This document shows, piece by piece, positions 8,905 through 18,506 of a DNA stretch of 64,000 nt. Position numbers and translations under genes: made by a program. Position 1 is the stretch's first letter. Every line of letters begins with the position of its first letter. The DNA is from Leptospiraceae bacterium (GTDB lineage Bacteria; Spirochaetota; Leptospiria; Leptospirales; Leptospiraceae), in contig JACKPB010000002.1 in NCBI GenBank assembly GCA_024233875.1, positions 1-64,000 of the forward strand, written 5' to 3'. The notes under the pieces are model-generated. The model worked only from the letters and a program-made list of their open reading frames with translations, searched no databases and was not told where the DNA came from.

Positions 8905-9032
8905 AGTTTTCTGGTACTCATTCCAAAATGTTATATTAAAATTTCAGCTATATTTTTGAATGGTACACAAAAAAACTCAGGAATTGTTTCCCTAATTTTT
9001 TTGAGAATTTTTGGGATTTCCCGGAGTGTTCG

Positions 9033-10349
9033 TTGTCTATGTATTTCGAGAGAGAAGATAAACCAAAAATCACACTTGTCATTTTATCCATAATATTTCT
9101 ATCTATCTGTCTATCTTTCTACTATCATTTTCGGGGAGAGACGGGCAATAACGATTCGTATCGCAGGCTGGCCAATCTCAAATCCCTTCAGGAATCAGGA
9201 CAGCTCCGCACCTTTTATGAACCGATTCCGATCCTACTTTCTCTGATTCTGAAGAAGATCAGCTTTTCCGGGTACATGGTCGGATATCATATCTCTCTGG
9301 CTTTCTCCTTCAGTAGCTTTCTGCACATGATCATGCTGACTTTCTATCGGAAAGAGTGGAAGTCCAACCATTATTTTATTGTCTATCTCACGGCCTTCAT
9401 GCCGTTTTCCGTTCATCTTCCCTATTACTTTTACGAAGAAATCATATGTATGTTCTTTCTCCTGCTATTGAACTATACCTTCAAACTGGAGACCATCAGT
9501 GATTTGTTTGTCCTGTTTTTATTGACTGTATTTGCCTTTCTTTCCCACATAGCGATCTTCTTTTCGGGATATCTTCTCTTTGTCGCCTTCGCTACCTTCA
9601 AGAAGAATCAGGAAAAGAAATCCAAACCCACAGTTTTTTTCAAAAAGAAAAACATAGCGATGAGGATTCTGATCGCCTATCTCTTCTTCTTCATCCTTAC
9701 CTCTGTTTTGATTTCTTACTTTGATTTCTTCGGTACTTCTTCCTTTGGCTTCCTCTTCAATTCCTCCTTCGATGTTGCTTACCGATTCTTCCCGATCTTT
9801 CTCGCTCTCTTCATCGGTCAGTACCTCCTCCGTTCGGAAAAGGAGCTCAATACTTCCGGAACCACAGCGGTTGTTGTTCTCCTCATTGTAGTCTCGGGAT
9901 ACTTCACTTACAATACCAATAAGGATGATCTGGAATCTCTCAAGCGTATGGATGCCGAGATCCAATCCCTGAAGGGAAGTGGACGTCTGAGTAACTCGAC
10001 CATTCTGCATGGATCCTCACTCATCAGCAATTATCTCTACTATCATTCCGGTGAAAACATCGTAGCCAATCGAATTGGTGAGTTCACCGAAAAGGATTAC
10101 TTCATAGTAGAGAATCTCTCGGGCACCGAAAGAGTCTATCTCGATCGCAAAAACATAGCTTCCAATCTCTATTTCTTTCTCGACAACAACACTGTTTTGC
10201 TCTCCTGGAGTCTCATCGAAAGGCTGAGAAATGAAAAAGAAAACAACGATCTGAAAGTTGTTGTCACAAACCACTTTGAAACCTTCCCGAAAGGATTGAC
10301 TCCGCACGAAAAGCTGAATCGCTCTCTGAATTCCATTTTTGGTATGTAG
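9033..10349 (+). CDS. Polytopic membrane protein of unknown function
   Basis: A 438-residue inner-membrane protein with about 8 hydrophobic helices in residues 10-285, then a soluble C-terminal domain of about 150 residues. The layout recalls GT-C type glycosyltransferases or EpsG/Wzy-like polymer proteins, but I see no diagnostic motif. Two starts are possible: TTG 9033, with GGAG 6 bases upstream, and ATG 9039, with the same GGAG 12 bases away. The first has the better spacing. The stop codon abuts the start of the methyltransferase gene at 10350, and the AddB-like gene follows 2 bases later, so these three form a tight operon. A cell-surface polysaccharide role is only a guess. Confidence 0.7.
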   Translation: MSMYFEREDKPKITLVILSIIFLSICLSFYYHFRGETGNNDSYRRLANLKSLQESGQLRTFYEPIPILLSLILKKISFSGYMVGYHISLAFSFSSFLHMIMLTFYRKEWKSNHYFIVYLTAFMPFSVHLPYYFYEEIICMFFLLLLNYTFKLETISDLFVLFLLTVFAFLSHIAIFFSGYLLFVAFATFKKNQEKKSKPTVFFKKKNIAMRILIAYLFFFILTSVLISYFDFFGTSSFGFLFNSSFDVAYRFFPIFLALFIGQYLLRSEKELNTSGTTAVVVLLIVVSGYFTYNTNKDDLESLKRMDAEIQSLKGSGRLSNSTILHGSSLISNYLYYHSGENIVANRIGEFTEKDYFIVENLSGTERVYLDRKNIASNLYFFLDNNTVLLSWSLIERLRNEKENNDLKVVVTNHFETFPKGLTPHEKLNRSLNSIFGM

Positions 10350-11018
10350 ATGAAAAAGATTCGTACAGGCTCAGCTAACGGGCTTCCCTTTGACAAAATG
10401 TACTGGGAGGATATGTATGCTGAGGATGACGAATCTTACATCGATGGGGTTTTCAATGCAAAGCATCACGCCAGATACTGCAAGACCTTCTTTGAGCTTT
10501 TTGATTGCCCGATTCGATCTATAGGTGACTTCGGATTCGGTCTGGGAGTTCTCCTCAGAGAATTTGTAAAGGTCTTCCGACCGGAGAGAATCATCGGAAC
10601 CGAGCCTTCGGAAGAAGCATTTCAAAAATTGACCGGAGAGAACTGGCCCTTAAGTGCCGCAGTGGCTTTCTATCCGCATACCATTCAGGACTTTCCGGAT
10701 ACCTATCTAAGGGATCATCCTCTCGATCTCATCATTTGCAATTCGGTATTTCAGTACATTCCTGATTCCGGGATCGAACCTTCTTTTGAGAAAATGCATC
10801 GTCTGAGTCGGTTTCTTTACTTTACGGTTCCTACAGAGAAGGACTATCGCTACATGAAACGAGAGCTAAATTTTACCGATCCCTATGCTTACAGTCGTAA
10901 ACTTTCCTTCTATCGAAAAGAAATCCGAAAGTACTATAGTTTTATATCCCATAATATTTTAGAAAGCAAACACTTTCAAAATTCTTCCCATTTCAGTTTT
11001 GAACTCTATAGGTACTGA
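10350..11018 (+). CDS. Class I SAM-dependent methyltransferase
   Basis: A 222-residue Rossmann-fold methyltransferase. Motif I is IGDFGFGLGVLL (G59-G66 region), the acidic residue closing strand 2 is in GTEPSEEA, and the post-I/motif IV region is LDLIICNSVFQYIPD, which resembles methyltransferase domains acting on small molecules or lipids. It starts directly at the stop of the membrane protein gene (no gap) and ends 2 bases before the AddB-like gene, so it is translationally coupled with both. The substrate is unknown. No membrane segment or signal peptide is seen. Confidence 0.8.
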   Translation: MKKIRTGSANGLPFDKMYWEDMYAEDDESYIDGVFNAKHHARYCKTFFELFDCPIRSIGDFGFGLGVLLREFVKVFRPERIIGTEPSEEAFQKLTGENWPLSAAVAFYPHTIQDFPDTYLRDHPLDLIICNSVFQYIPDSGIEPSFEKMHRLSRFLYFTVPTEKDYRYMKRELNFTDPYAYSRKLSFYRKEIRKYYSFISHNILESKHFQNSSHFSFELYRY

Positions 11019-11020
11019 GA

Positions 11021-14000
11021 ATGCCAGGGATCCAATTCAGAGAGTTCAATCAAACCGGGGAGATGTTTTCTGCACTTGTAGAAGAACTGGAGAGCTTCAA
11101 AAAGAAGGAAGACCGTCAGCTCCTTCGGGATTTTTATTCTGTATTTACCAGAGAAAGCATCTCTATAGAGTACCTCACTCTCCAGTTGACAAAGGTATCC
11201 ATCCCTTCCATTCTCTTCAGGATTCAAAATCTGGATATGTCGATTATGGAGTTTTTGGATTCCGACCCGGAAGACCTAGACTTTCTCGGTTTTCAGGAAG
11301 CGGTCTACTGCATGGAGGAGGCACTGGATGTCTTTCTAAAAAAAGAGAAATTGAACTACACTCCGATCCAAAAAAGAAATCTGGCCATCCAGCTCTATCA
11401 ATACAGATCTGCAAATCTAATGAAGGGAGTCGGGTTTCCTTCCGGTTTCAGATACCTCTCTGTTCTAAAAAAGTTTTCCTCTCTGACAAAAAATAAATTA
11501 GATTCGCCTTCCTTTCTTCAAAAGTACAGGAACAAAATCCTCTCCGGGGCTGCTCTCGAAAAGAAATTCGGGAAAAAGATTCTAATCTATGGCTACAATC
11601 CGGTAGAACCTCTGGTCTATGAAATTCTCAAAAATGTTTCGGGGAACTTAGACATCCTCTGGTTTTCGGTTCTTCCTCCGGTAGAACTTCTCCGCAGTAA
11701 GGAAGACGAATCAGTTCATTTGTCATCAAATCATATTAGAAGCCTGAGCAAAACTCAATCTCCCTTTCCTGAAACCTCAGCCTATCCACCTGTTAGATTG
11801 CACAAGTCCCTGGAGATCTACAGAGAAATCGATTACGTAGGAAGAAATATCCTATCTAAGTTCAAGGCCGGAAAGGACAATGATGATTTCCACCTAACGC
11901 GGATCAAGGTCATCCTTCCCGATAGCCCCGAGTACAGGGTCGCTTTCTACAATGTCTTCAGGACATTGAAAATTCCTTTTACGTTTACGAATGAATCTTT
12001 TTCCCTCCGTATCACTTCTTACTACAATGCCTTTCAAAAGATACTTTCTCTGACCGAATCCGATTATCATCCTGAGGAAGTCTTTTTGCTCTTTCACAAT
12101 CCCTGCTTCTATCCGGAGATAAACGGAGAGAGAATTTCATTTTCCTCTTCCGAGTTCTATCAAATCTACTCCCGATTTCGAGTCTCCGGATATCTGGATC
12201 GAAAGGATAGGGATCTCAGGGGAGTTCGGATCGATTCTAAGTACACCTGGGACGATTTCTGGAAAAAATTGAATCTCTCCATCCTCGGAGAAGATGAATC
12301 CATTTACTTCAATGAGGATCAAAAGTTGGAAGCCGAGAACTTACTTTTGGTCTCTACCTCCCTCCTTCAGGATCTCATCTACCTGAAAGAAAAGAAATTT
12401 TGGAAACCGGCAGAGTATGCCTCATTTCTTCGAATCATTCTGGATGTCTATCTCTCCGTTAAGCCCCGACCCGAGATCTTTGAGGAAGGGGAGATCGATC
12501 AGGAAATCTCAGGCAATTTGGAAATGGAGAGAAGGATTCGGGGGATACTTCAGGAGATCGAAGACTTCGGGGAATTCCTGAAGTCCATAAATTCCTCGAG
12601 AGAGTACACAAAAGACGAACTCAATCAAATCATAGAAGAGGGCCTGAGTTCCGGAAAGCGTTACAGTCAAAAGCTTTTGAAGTTCGGTGTGGTTGTCGGT
12701 GACTTCAGTGATACACACATCCCCGGGTTTGATTTCATTTACATCCTGGGTTTGAATGATCGACTCTTACCCGCTGCCTATAGGGAGAATCCCGAATTGG
12801 ATGGAAAGTCGGATGCAATACAAAAAATTGCCGATACGGAAAGAGCCTCTATCGAGAATTTTTTTCATACTTTCTGTCAGGTGAATCAGGAACTCCATCT
12901 TTCCTATGTTTCCAGAGATATGATTAAGGATAGAGAGATCTATCCATCTACGTACCTGACCAAAGTGAAAGATCTACTCAATCTGAAATACAATGAAATC
13001 CCATTGTACATTCACAATGAGTTCAGGAAGGGTATCGATCAGGCCTATGAACCCATATCCCGTTCTCTCTTAAAGATGAAACACGCCGAAAGAAAATCTT
13101 CAGATCTTCCCTTTCTTCTCCCTTCCTGGAAAAAGACTGACGAGATTCCCGAGTTTCCGATTGGATTGCAGGGAAAGAACCTAGACAAACTATTCTTTCG
13201 ACCGGGATTCAAGGAAGAGATTCCGGATGTGGAGATTCCTAAGGATGTTTTTTACCCGAGATCCATTGCTAAGTACCTCGAATGTCCCAAAAAGTTTTAT
13301 TTCGAAAGATATATCGGTGAAGACGATGTGGAGGATTACTCTTCCACTATCGATTCTATTGATAGTTTAGAATATCATAACTTAGTGGTTGAGTTCTTTA
13401 AGATTATCTCTGATCCCTCAATCTCCTGGGAAGAAACTCAGAAGAAGATTTCCGAATACATCGAAAGTTCCAATTCTTATCCGGAAGGTATCCTTCTTTC
13501 CAATTATCTCAAACAGCTATTTGCAAATTTGAAATCCAGTTTCGAGCACTTTCAGAAAGAACTTGCCGGACGATCTAAGTTTCTGATCCAACCATATTTT
13601 TCACGGGAAGAAAATAAGAATAGGAAGTCTCAGTACTTCCCTTCCTTTGAATGGGAGGGTAGGTCTGTCGAATACAATCCTGATGTTTTGTTCCTAAAAG
13701 ATTCTGTTCTCTATTTGGGTTTGATTCAAACTGCAACTACGGTTGGAGAGAAACATAAGATTAGGAGATTTGTCCTCTCTCATTTTGCATCCATTCTCAA
13801 AGACTCTGAAGAAACCAAAGATTCGATAGCAAAGCATTTCGGAGAATCCTTCGGGTCCATATCTCTCATAGTCTTCGAGAGAGGCAAAGATTCAGTCTTC
13901 GGTCTTAAGGAAGCAAAAGGAAAATTGGATTCTCCCGAAGAGTTCAGTGAGATTTTAAAAATTTTTTTAAATGAGTATGATTCAAAAAAATTTCCTGCCT

Positions 14001-14152
14001 CACCTGTTGGGAAAAAGACCTGTAAGTATTGCCGATTTCAATCTGTTTGTCCCGGGGTCTCGATTGAGTATGAAGAGTGGATGGAAGAAGATCGATTGAA
14101 CCTTCTGGATAGAGTGAATCAAATCTTCCCTGCTAATAAAACTAAGTCGTAG
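11021..14152 (+). CDS. AddB/RecC-like Fe-S nuclease-fold protein
   Basis: A 1,043-residue protein with AddB/RecC architecture. A RecC-like inactive helicase segment is recognisable from YILGLNDRLLPAAYRENPE, and a C-terminal PD-(D/E)XK domain carries four cysteines: C755 in YLECPKKFYF, and C1001, C1004, C1010 in TCKYCRFQSVCPG. The C-x2-C-x5-C spacing equals that of Bacillus AddB, which binds a 4Fe-4S cluster. No Walker A loop is found at the N-terminus. The predicted nuclease strand reads PDVLFLK (D888) followed by LGLIQTA (residues 900-905) where D/E-x-K is expected, so the nuclease site looks lost. AddB-type proteins help process broken DNA ends with AddA, but no addA lies nearby. It could instead be a structural end-processing subunit. 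Confidence 0.75.
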   Translation: MPGIQFREFNQTGEMFSALVEELESFKKKEDRQLLRDFYSVFTRESISIEYLTLQLTKVSIPSILFRIQNLDMSIMEFLDSDPEDLDFLGFQEAVYCMEEALDVFLKKEKLNYTPIQKRNLAIQLYQYRSANLMKGVGFPSGFRYLSVLKKFSSLTKNKLDSPSFLQKYRNKILSGAALEKKFGKKILIYGYNPVEPLVYEILKNVSGNLDILWFSVLPPVELLRSKEDESVHLSSNHIRSLSKTQSPFPETSAYPPVRLHKSLEIYREIDYVGRNILSKFKAGKDNDDFHLTRIKVILPDSPEYRVAFYNVFRTLKIPFTFTNESFSLRITSYYNAFQKILSLTESDYHPEEVFLLFHNPCFYPEINGERISFSSSEFYQIYSRFRVSGYLDRKDRDLRGVRIDSKYTWDDFWKKLNLSILGEDESIYFNEDQKLEAENLLLVSTSLLQDLIYLKEKKFWKPAEYASFLRIILDVYLSVKPRPEIFEEGEIDQEISGNLEMERRIRGILQEIEDFGEFLKSINSSREYTKDELNQIIEEGLSSGKRYSQKLLKFGVVVGDFSDTHIPGFDFIYILGLNDRLLPAAYRENPELDGKSDAIQKIADTERASIENFFHTFCQVNQELHLSYVSRDMIKDREIYPSTYLTKVKDLLNLKYNEIPLYIHNEFRKGIDQAYEPISRSLLKMKHAERKSSDLPFLLPSWKKTDEIPEFPIGLQGKNLDKLFFRPGFKEEIPDVEIPKDVFYPRSIAKYLECPKKFYFERYIGEDDVEDYSSTIDSIDSLEYHNLVVEFFKIISDPSISWEETQKKISEYIESSNSYPEGILLSNYLKQLFANLKSSFEHFQKELAGRSKFLIQPYFSREENKNRKSQYFPSFEWEGRSVEYNPDVLFLKDSVLYLGLIQTATTVGEKHKIRRFVLSHFASILKDSEETKDSIAKHFGESFGSISLIVFERGKDSVFGLKEAKGKLDSPEEFSEILKIFLNEYDSKKFPASPVGKKTCKYCRFQSVCPGVSIEYEEWMEEDRLNLLDRVNQIFPANKTKS

Positions 14153-14344
14153 ATCTTTCGGATTTGTCTGAAAACTTCTGGAAATTCCTTATGAATCTCT
14201 TGGGAAAAGAAGGATTGAATTTTTTTTTGCGAAATTTCTTTTCTCAAATGTTTTCATTAATAACGGGTTGGAAACGAAAGAGGTTCAATCGGAAAGGTAG
14301 AAATTTATCTTGAATCTAAGGATTCTAGATTTGTAATAGTACAG

Positions 14345-14863
14345 ATGCCCGAAAGAGATAAGTTTCTAGAAGAATTGTATCTGGAAAATCGAAAAAGAAT
14401 CTTTGATTTCCTCTTCCGTTTCTCCAATAATTTTGACACAGCAATGGAATTGATGCAGGATACATTTGTGAGCTATATTAAGAACTATTCAGAAAGAGAA
14501 TATTCCAAAGAAAGAGCGACTATGCTCTTGTACACCATAGCAAGAAATTTATCAATTAACTATTCTAAAAAATTCTCAACGATTCGGGAAAGTCATACAG
14601 CAGAGGTAGACCATTTTGAGCACAATGTTTTGTCGTTCGAAAAGAAATTAGAAAACAAAGATTTAGAAACTCAACTTCAAAATTGTTTGAATGAATTGCC
14701 GGAAGATCTGAAGACATCGTATGTCTTACGGATACTTGAGGATTTATCTCTATCTCAGATAGCGGAGATCATGGAAATATCCATATCCACAGCCTCCCGA
14801 TTGGTTGTGAAAGCTCAGCGAACTTTATATGAAATGGCAAAGGAAAGAAAGATTCTTTCTTAA
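14345..14863 (+). CDS. ECF-family sigma factor
   Basis: A 172-residue sigma-70 family protein with only regions 2 and 4. Region 2 spans about residues 8-80 (ELMQDTFVSYI is the region 2.2 helix) and region 4 about 110-165, with the helix-turn-helix LSLSQIAEIMEISISTASRL. The gene begins at ATG 14345 after a 190-base gap holding its promoter and is followed 11 bases later by a FecR-domain membrane protein. This is the usual layout for an ECF sigma factor and its partner regulator. Target genes cannot be named from the window. Confidence 0.92.
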   Translation: MPERDKFLEELYLENRKRIFDFLFRFSNNFDTAMELMQDTFVSYIKNYSEREYSKERATMLLYTIARNLSINYSKKFSTIRESHTAEVDHFEHNVLSFEKKLENKDLETQLQNCLNELPEDLKTSYVLRILEDLSLSQIAEIMEISISTASRLVVKAQRTLYEMAKERKILS

Positions 14864-14874
14864 AGGATAGAAAA

Positions 14875-15954
14875 ATGTCAGATCCTCAGAATCATCTAGA
14901 TCAATTGATAGAAGAAATTCTCCTGCACGAAGGAAAAAATGAACTATCAGAGCCTATTGAAAAGATCAAAACGATTCTCAATCAAAAACCCGTAGGGGTA
15001 GAATTTCCCGATTGGAAAGTCATCAAAGAAAAAGCAATCTATACAAATTTGAACCAAAGTAGGAAGAAGACAATGAACAAAAAAATCTTAGTTTCAATCC
15101 TGGCGGCAGCAATTCTCTTAATTGCTATCGGACTGGGTTTCAACAGAACCCCATCCGGTACGGACTCATCCCAAGAAGCAAAACTTCAGGTTTCTGCGAA
15201 GGTTAAGCTAGTTTCCGGAGAGGTAATGGTGTATCTATCTGCAGATCAGGAACCGATCAAAGCCACTGTAGGAATGGATATCTCTCTCAATCAGCTCATC
15301 ACTACCGCAAACAAATCCTTTGTTGATTTGATTTTCAATAATGGAAGCAGCATTCGTGTGAAATCCAATACAGAGCTCACCCTAAAGAAGCTTGTTTACA
15401 AGGATGAAGACAGCACCGAAGAAATCTTTCTCAAGCGTGGGGTAGTCATAGCAGACATCAAGAAAAAGAAACAAACGGATAATTTCAATATCGTCACTCC
15501 AACAGTGATCGCCGGAGTGAGGGGAACAAAATTTCAGGTGGAAGTCAATCCCATCAAGGGAAGGAAGCATTCAACTAAGATCTCTGTTGCTGATGGTTCT
15601 GTCGCTGTCACACAACACAAGGATGAAGTTCCCCTGTCCTCCGAACCCATCCAAATCCTGGAGAAAAATGAACAGGCTGTAGAAAAAGGATTCGGTGGAC
15701 AAATCGAAAAGATCAATCTCGACTCAGAGGGTATCACAAAAGAGTTTGATCTTGCCAACGACTTCACCAACTCCGATCTTCTAAAACTTCACAATCGAAC
15801 TGAACTGGAAAAACTCACTCTAGAAGGAGATGAAGTCTATAGGGGAGTTGTGACAGGAATGGATGACAACTATCTCTACATTCACACTCTGGATGGAAGA
15901 AGAAAAGTAGAGAAGAATAAGGTGATCTCCTCAGAAACCGAAAGTGCAGAATGA
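14875..15954 (+). CDS. FecR-domain membrane protein, partner of the ECF sigma factor
   Basis: A 359-residue single-pass protein. The N-terminal 64 residues are cytosolic and could bind the sigma factor. One membrane helix follows (residues about 68-83, ILVSILAAAILLIAIGLGF). Outside the inner membrane is a FecR domain (about 105-230), recognisable from VKLVSGEVMVYL, DLIFNNGSSIRVKSNTEL and TPTVIAGVRGTKFQVEV. The C-terminal tail is charged and ends in a small beta domain. AAAGGATAG precedes ATG 14875. FecR proteins sense periplasmic signals and control their sigma partner, as anti-sigma or activator. Which applies here is unknown. A strong hairpin follows at 15984-16015. Confidence 0.88.
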   Translation: MSDPQNHLDQLIEEILLHEGKNELSEPIEKIKTILNQKPVGVEFPDWKVIKEKAIYTNLNQSRKKTMNKKILVSILAAAILLIAIGLGFNRTPSGTDSSQEAKLQVSAKVKLVSGEVMVYLSADQEPIKATVGMDISLNQLITTANKSFVDLIFNNGSSIRVKSNTELTLKKLVYKDEDSTEEIFLKRGVVIADIKKKKQTDNFNIVTPTVIAGVRGTKFQVEVNPIKGRKHSTKISVADGSVAVTQHKDEVPLSSEPIQILEKNEQAVEKGFGGQIEKINLDSEGITKEFDLANDFTNSDLLKLHNRTELEKLTLEGDEVYRGVVTGMDDNYLYIHTLDGRRKVEKNKVISSETESAE

Positions 15955-15983
15955 TCTATAATAAATAAGTTTTGAGAATTCTT

Positions 15984-16015
15984 CCCCCGATTGAGAGAGT
16001 CTTCTCTCAGTCGGG
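15984..16015. terminator. Strong hairpin between convergent genes
   Basis: CCCGATTGAGAG (15986-15997) pairs with CTCTCAGTCGGG (16004-16015), with one T-G wobble and a 6-base loop. It lies between the fecR-like stop (15954) and the hemCD stop (16019), so it could terminate both. The T-tract is short on either side, so it is a less certain intrinsic terminator than the csp one. Confidence 0.6.
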
Positions 16016-16018
16016 AAT

Positions 16019-17554
16019 TTATTCGACTCCCGTGTGGTAGTCCAACCAATCCTGATAGCTCAAAAAAACATCCAAATCTTTCAAGAGTATCTTTTCGATG
16101 TGTTTTCGGGTGATCCCGGGACCGCAGGAATGATAGGCTGTTTGGATCTCAGGAAATAATTTATAAAAGTACTCAAACTGATAACCGCTCATCCAAAAGA
16201 AATGGGTGATGTTCTTGAAGTTCGGAGGTTCATTTTTCATTACCAGTTTGTAGGTTGAGTATCTTTGGTAATTCGATTCAACCTCGTAAGAATTCTCATG
16301 AGTCAATTTAATGAAATTGTAATTGGGTAGGATCTTACCCAGGTTCGGACTCTCTTCTTCGCCCAGTCCATCATTGGTTCCATTCACCCAGATATCTTTC
16401 TTGGCAAGCTCTCTCATCGTTTTCAGACCGGCAGACCAGATGACTCCGGATATGTCTTCTTTCTTCCAACTGTCATTCCAGGCATTGGATCTGGAGATGA
16501 GAAGGTGTCCCTTAGGAGGACGATTATCTGTTGGAATGGAAATCCTCTCCCAGTCAATTTTGTGATTTGGGTTGGGCCAGAGGTTGTCTATGGATTTGGA
16601 GCGCGGGTGATGATTGGAGATCAGAGTTTTTTTCTCCAGAAGTACTCCGCTGTCCGTTACGCCCTGTTTGTAGATGACCTTTCCGTAACTTCTGAGAAGA
16701 ACGCTGATTCCGATTTTTTGGTGGCATCCTCCTCCGTACTTTTTGAGTTCGCTGCGTTCTTCCCGAACCGAAGAATCTACAGCTTCAATCGTCAATTTCT
16801 TCAAAAGTCGCTTCAGGTCATCACGATTCTTCTTGATCTCAACGGCAATCGCTCCCTGGGCGGGGGCATTTGGATTCATCGAGAGGGGAAGACACATGAA
16901 AAGATGGTCCTGAATGATTTTTTGAATGTACTCTCTGGACTCTTTGATGTCTTCCTCGATATGCTGGGGAAAATCGGTGGAGAGTAGTCTGTCGATAGCC
17001 GCCTTAGCAACTATGATCCCATCGAAGTCACCCGATTCCCATTTTTTAATTCGGGTTTGGATGTTTCCCCGGACCGGTTCAAATCGGAAGGACTTTTTCT
17101 GAATGGAAGCGGGTAGATAGAGAGGAAAAAAGCTTTGAAGATTGTACTCTCTTCGTGGAGAGGAAGAGAGAATGAGAATCTCGTTGGAAGATTTTTGAAG
17201 GGATGATTTTTTGAAGAGGAGGAGATCTCTTTGGTCTGCCCGACCCAAAACTGAGATGATTTCTGTATCCGGAGATCCGTCCAGATCGAGGTCCTTCCAG
17301 GAATGAACCACCAGATCGACACGCTCGGAGAGTAGATCTTCCCGAAAATCCTTAGTAAACACACCTTTGTCTGCAAATTTCCATAAAGGAGAAGTCAAAT
17401 CAACATCTCCCTGAGAATCTTTGAAGACCAGCTCTATAATTTTATCCTGTTTGAGCCTTTTTATGGCATTGTATACCTTATAGGCTTGGATTTTTGCTAG
17501 AGGTGATTTTCGAGAGGCAATTTTTAATACGCTAAACAAGGAATATCTTCCCAA
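16019..17554 (-). CDS. hemC/hemD: Fused porphobilinogen deaminase - uroporphyrinogen-III synthase
   Basis: A 511-residue fusion. Residues about 8-330 are hydroxymethylbilane synthase: KIASRKSPLAKIQAYKV (substrate/cofactor arm), the Lys/Asp region VDLVVHSWKDLD and the cofactor cysteine in YGGGCHQKIG (C277 from the first start). Residues about 350-511 match the HemD half (HLLISRSNAW, later SGYQFEYF). Together they turn four porphobilinogens into uroporphyrinogen III in the cytosol. Fusion of hemC and hemD is known in Leptospira. No ATG is suitable: TTG 17554 or TTG 17539 (with GGGAAG about 8 bases upstream) are the candidates, both overlapping the end of hemA, so translation is coupled. Confidence 0.9.
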   Translation of the reverse strand: MGRYSLFSVLKIASRKSPLAKIQAYKVYNAIKRLKQDKIIELVFKDSQGDVDLTSPLWKFADKGVFTKDFREDLLSERVDLVVHSWKDLDLDGSPDTEIISVLGRADQRDLLLFKKSSLQKSSNEILILSSSPRREYNLQSFFPLYLPASIQKKSFRFEPVRGNIQTRIKKWESGDFDGIIVAKAAIDRLLSTDFPQHIEEDIKESREYIQKIIQDHLFMCLPLSMNPNAPAQGAIAVEIKKNRDDLKRLLKKLTIEAVDSSVREERSELKKYGGGCHQKIGISVLLRSYGKVIYKQGVTDSGVLLEKKTLISNHHPRSKSIDNLWPNPNHKIDWERISIPTDNRPPKGHLLISRSNAWNDSWKKEDISGVIWSAGLKTMRELAKKDIWVNGTNDGLGEEESPNLGKILPNYNFIKLTHENSYEVESNYQRYSTYKLVMKNEPPNFKNITHFFWMSGYQFEYFYKLFPEIQTAYHSCGPGITRKHIEKILLKDLDVFLSYQDWLDYHTGVE

Positions 17555-18405
17555 CCATTGATATAGTTAAGACTATCAAGTTCCCTATCTTCTACTATTT
17601 TTGAAACAATAATTTCTAGATTTATTCTTAATTTTTTAGTTTTTTCTTCATTTTTTTTCAGAGTGTCTAAAATTTCTTGAAATGAGAAGTAAGTTAGGGT
17701 CTCAGGAAACTGATCCCCCTCATTGTCTTCCCTCAAATCAATGATTAGAGAGTTTTCAGGGAGAGAGGAGATCCATTTGCTGATGGAAATGGGTGCGCAA
17801 ATTACATAAGCTGATCGGACAGGAAGAGAATGGGAGTATTCCTGAACCCCGATAGGGAAGTGCTCTTTTAAGTAGTTCAATCTTTGAGAATTTCTTCCGA
17901 GAACTGTTACCTCTCGTTTGGTATTGATCCAGGGGAGAACCTGTTCTGCCAGTTGACCTGTCCCGATTACGGCTACATCTTTGATCTCGCCGAGGTATCT
18001 ATGAACGATCCCTCCGTAGGATTGGTCTCCGAGACCGCGTAGGTGATTGCTTCTGATCTTTCTGGAGTCTTCAATCAATTGATCTCTGAGCTTTCGCATG
18101 TAGTGACCGAAGGGTGAGTCGGGTAGAATGGAATTTTTAAAAGTTTCTTTGAATTGGTAGAGTACTTCTGTTTCTCCCAGAAGTCGGGACTTTATCCCGC
18201 TGATGATCTCAAGTAGAAGTTGGTATGCCCTGTATCCCCTGTAGATTTGATAGGGAAAAAGAGGATAGAGGTGCTCCTCTTCCATGATTCGGGAGTCTCC
18301 GATATAGACTGTTCTCATGCATGTCTTCCAATGGAGAAGACCCGGGAAAGTGACCTGATCCCGCTCCTTACTTTCTGAATGAAACACTACTAGATTGGAC
18401 CACAT
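17524..18405 (-). CDS. hemA: Short glutamyl-tRNA reductase
   Basis: A 293-residue glutamyl-tRNA reductase, far shorter than the usual 410-460. The catalytic Cys region is LLHWKTCMRTVYIGD (C29; the normal form is STCNRTEIY), the GE.Q motif appears as LLGETEVLYQFKE and the NADPH-binding start is DVAVIGTGQLAEQ. The N-terminal catalytic domain is trimmed (C29 instead of about C50) and most of the C-terminal dimerisation helix is missing. It makes glutamate-1-semialdehyde from Glu-tRNA, the first step of C5 haem synthesis. hemC-hemD overlaps its 3' end, supporting the call despite the divergence. hemB, hemL, hemE and later genes do not follow; the cluster ends at hemCD. Confidence 0.82.
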   Translation of the reverse strand: MWSNLVVFHSESKERDQVTFPGLLHWKTCMRTVYIGDSRIMEEEHLYPLFPYQIYRGYRAYQLLLEIISGIKSRLLGETEVLYQFKETFKNSILPDSPFGHYMRKLRDQLIEDSRKIRSNHLRGLGDQSYGGIVHRYLGEIKDVAVIGTGQLAEQVLPWINTKREVTVLGRNSQRLNYLKEHFPIGVQEYSHSLPVRSAYVICAPISISKWISSLPENSLIIDLREDNEGDQFPETLTYFSFQEILDTLKKNEEKTKKLRINLEIIVSKIVEDRELDSLNYINGWEDIPCLAY

Positions 18406-18506
18406 ATGAACTCAGACTAGCACATTTGGAATTCTCTATTGTCATGGAAATGTCAGGAATCAGAAAAATTGATATGAGAAATCTCATTTTTTTTTCGGCC
18501 CGAAGA

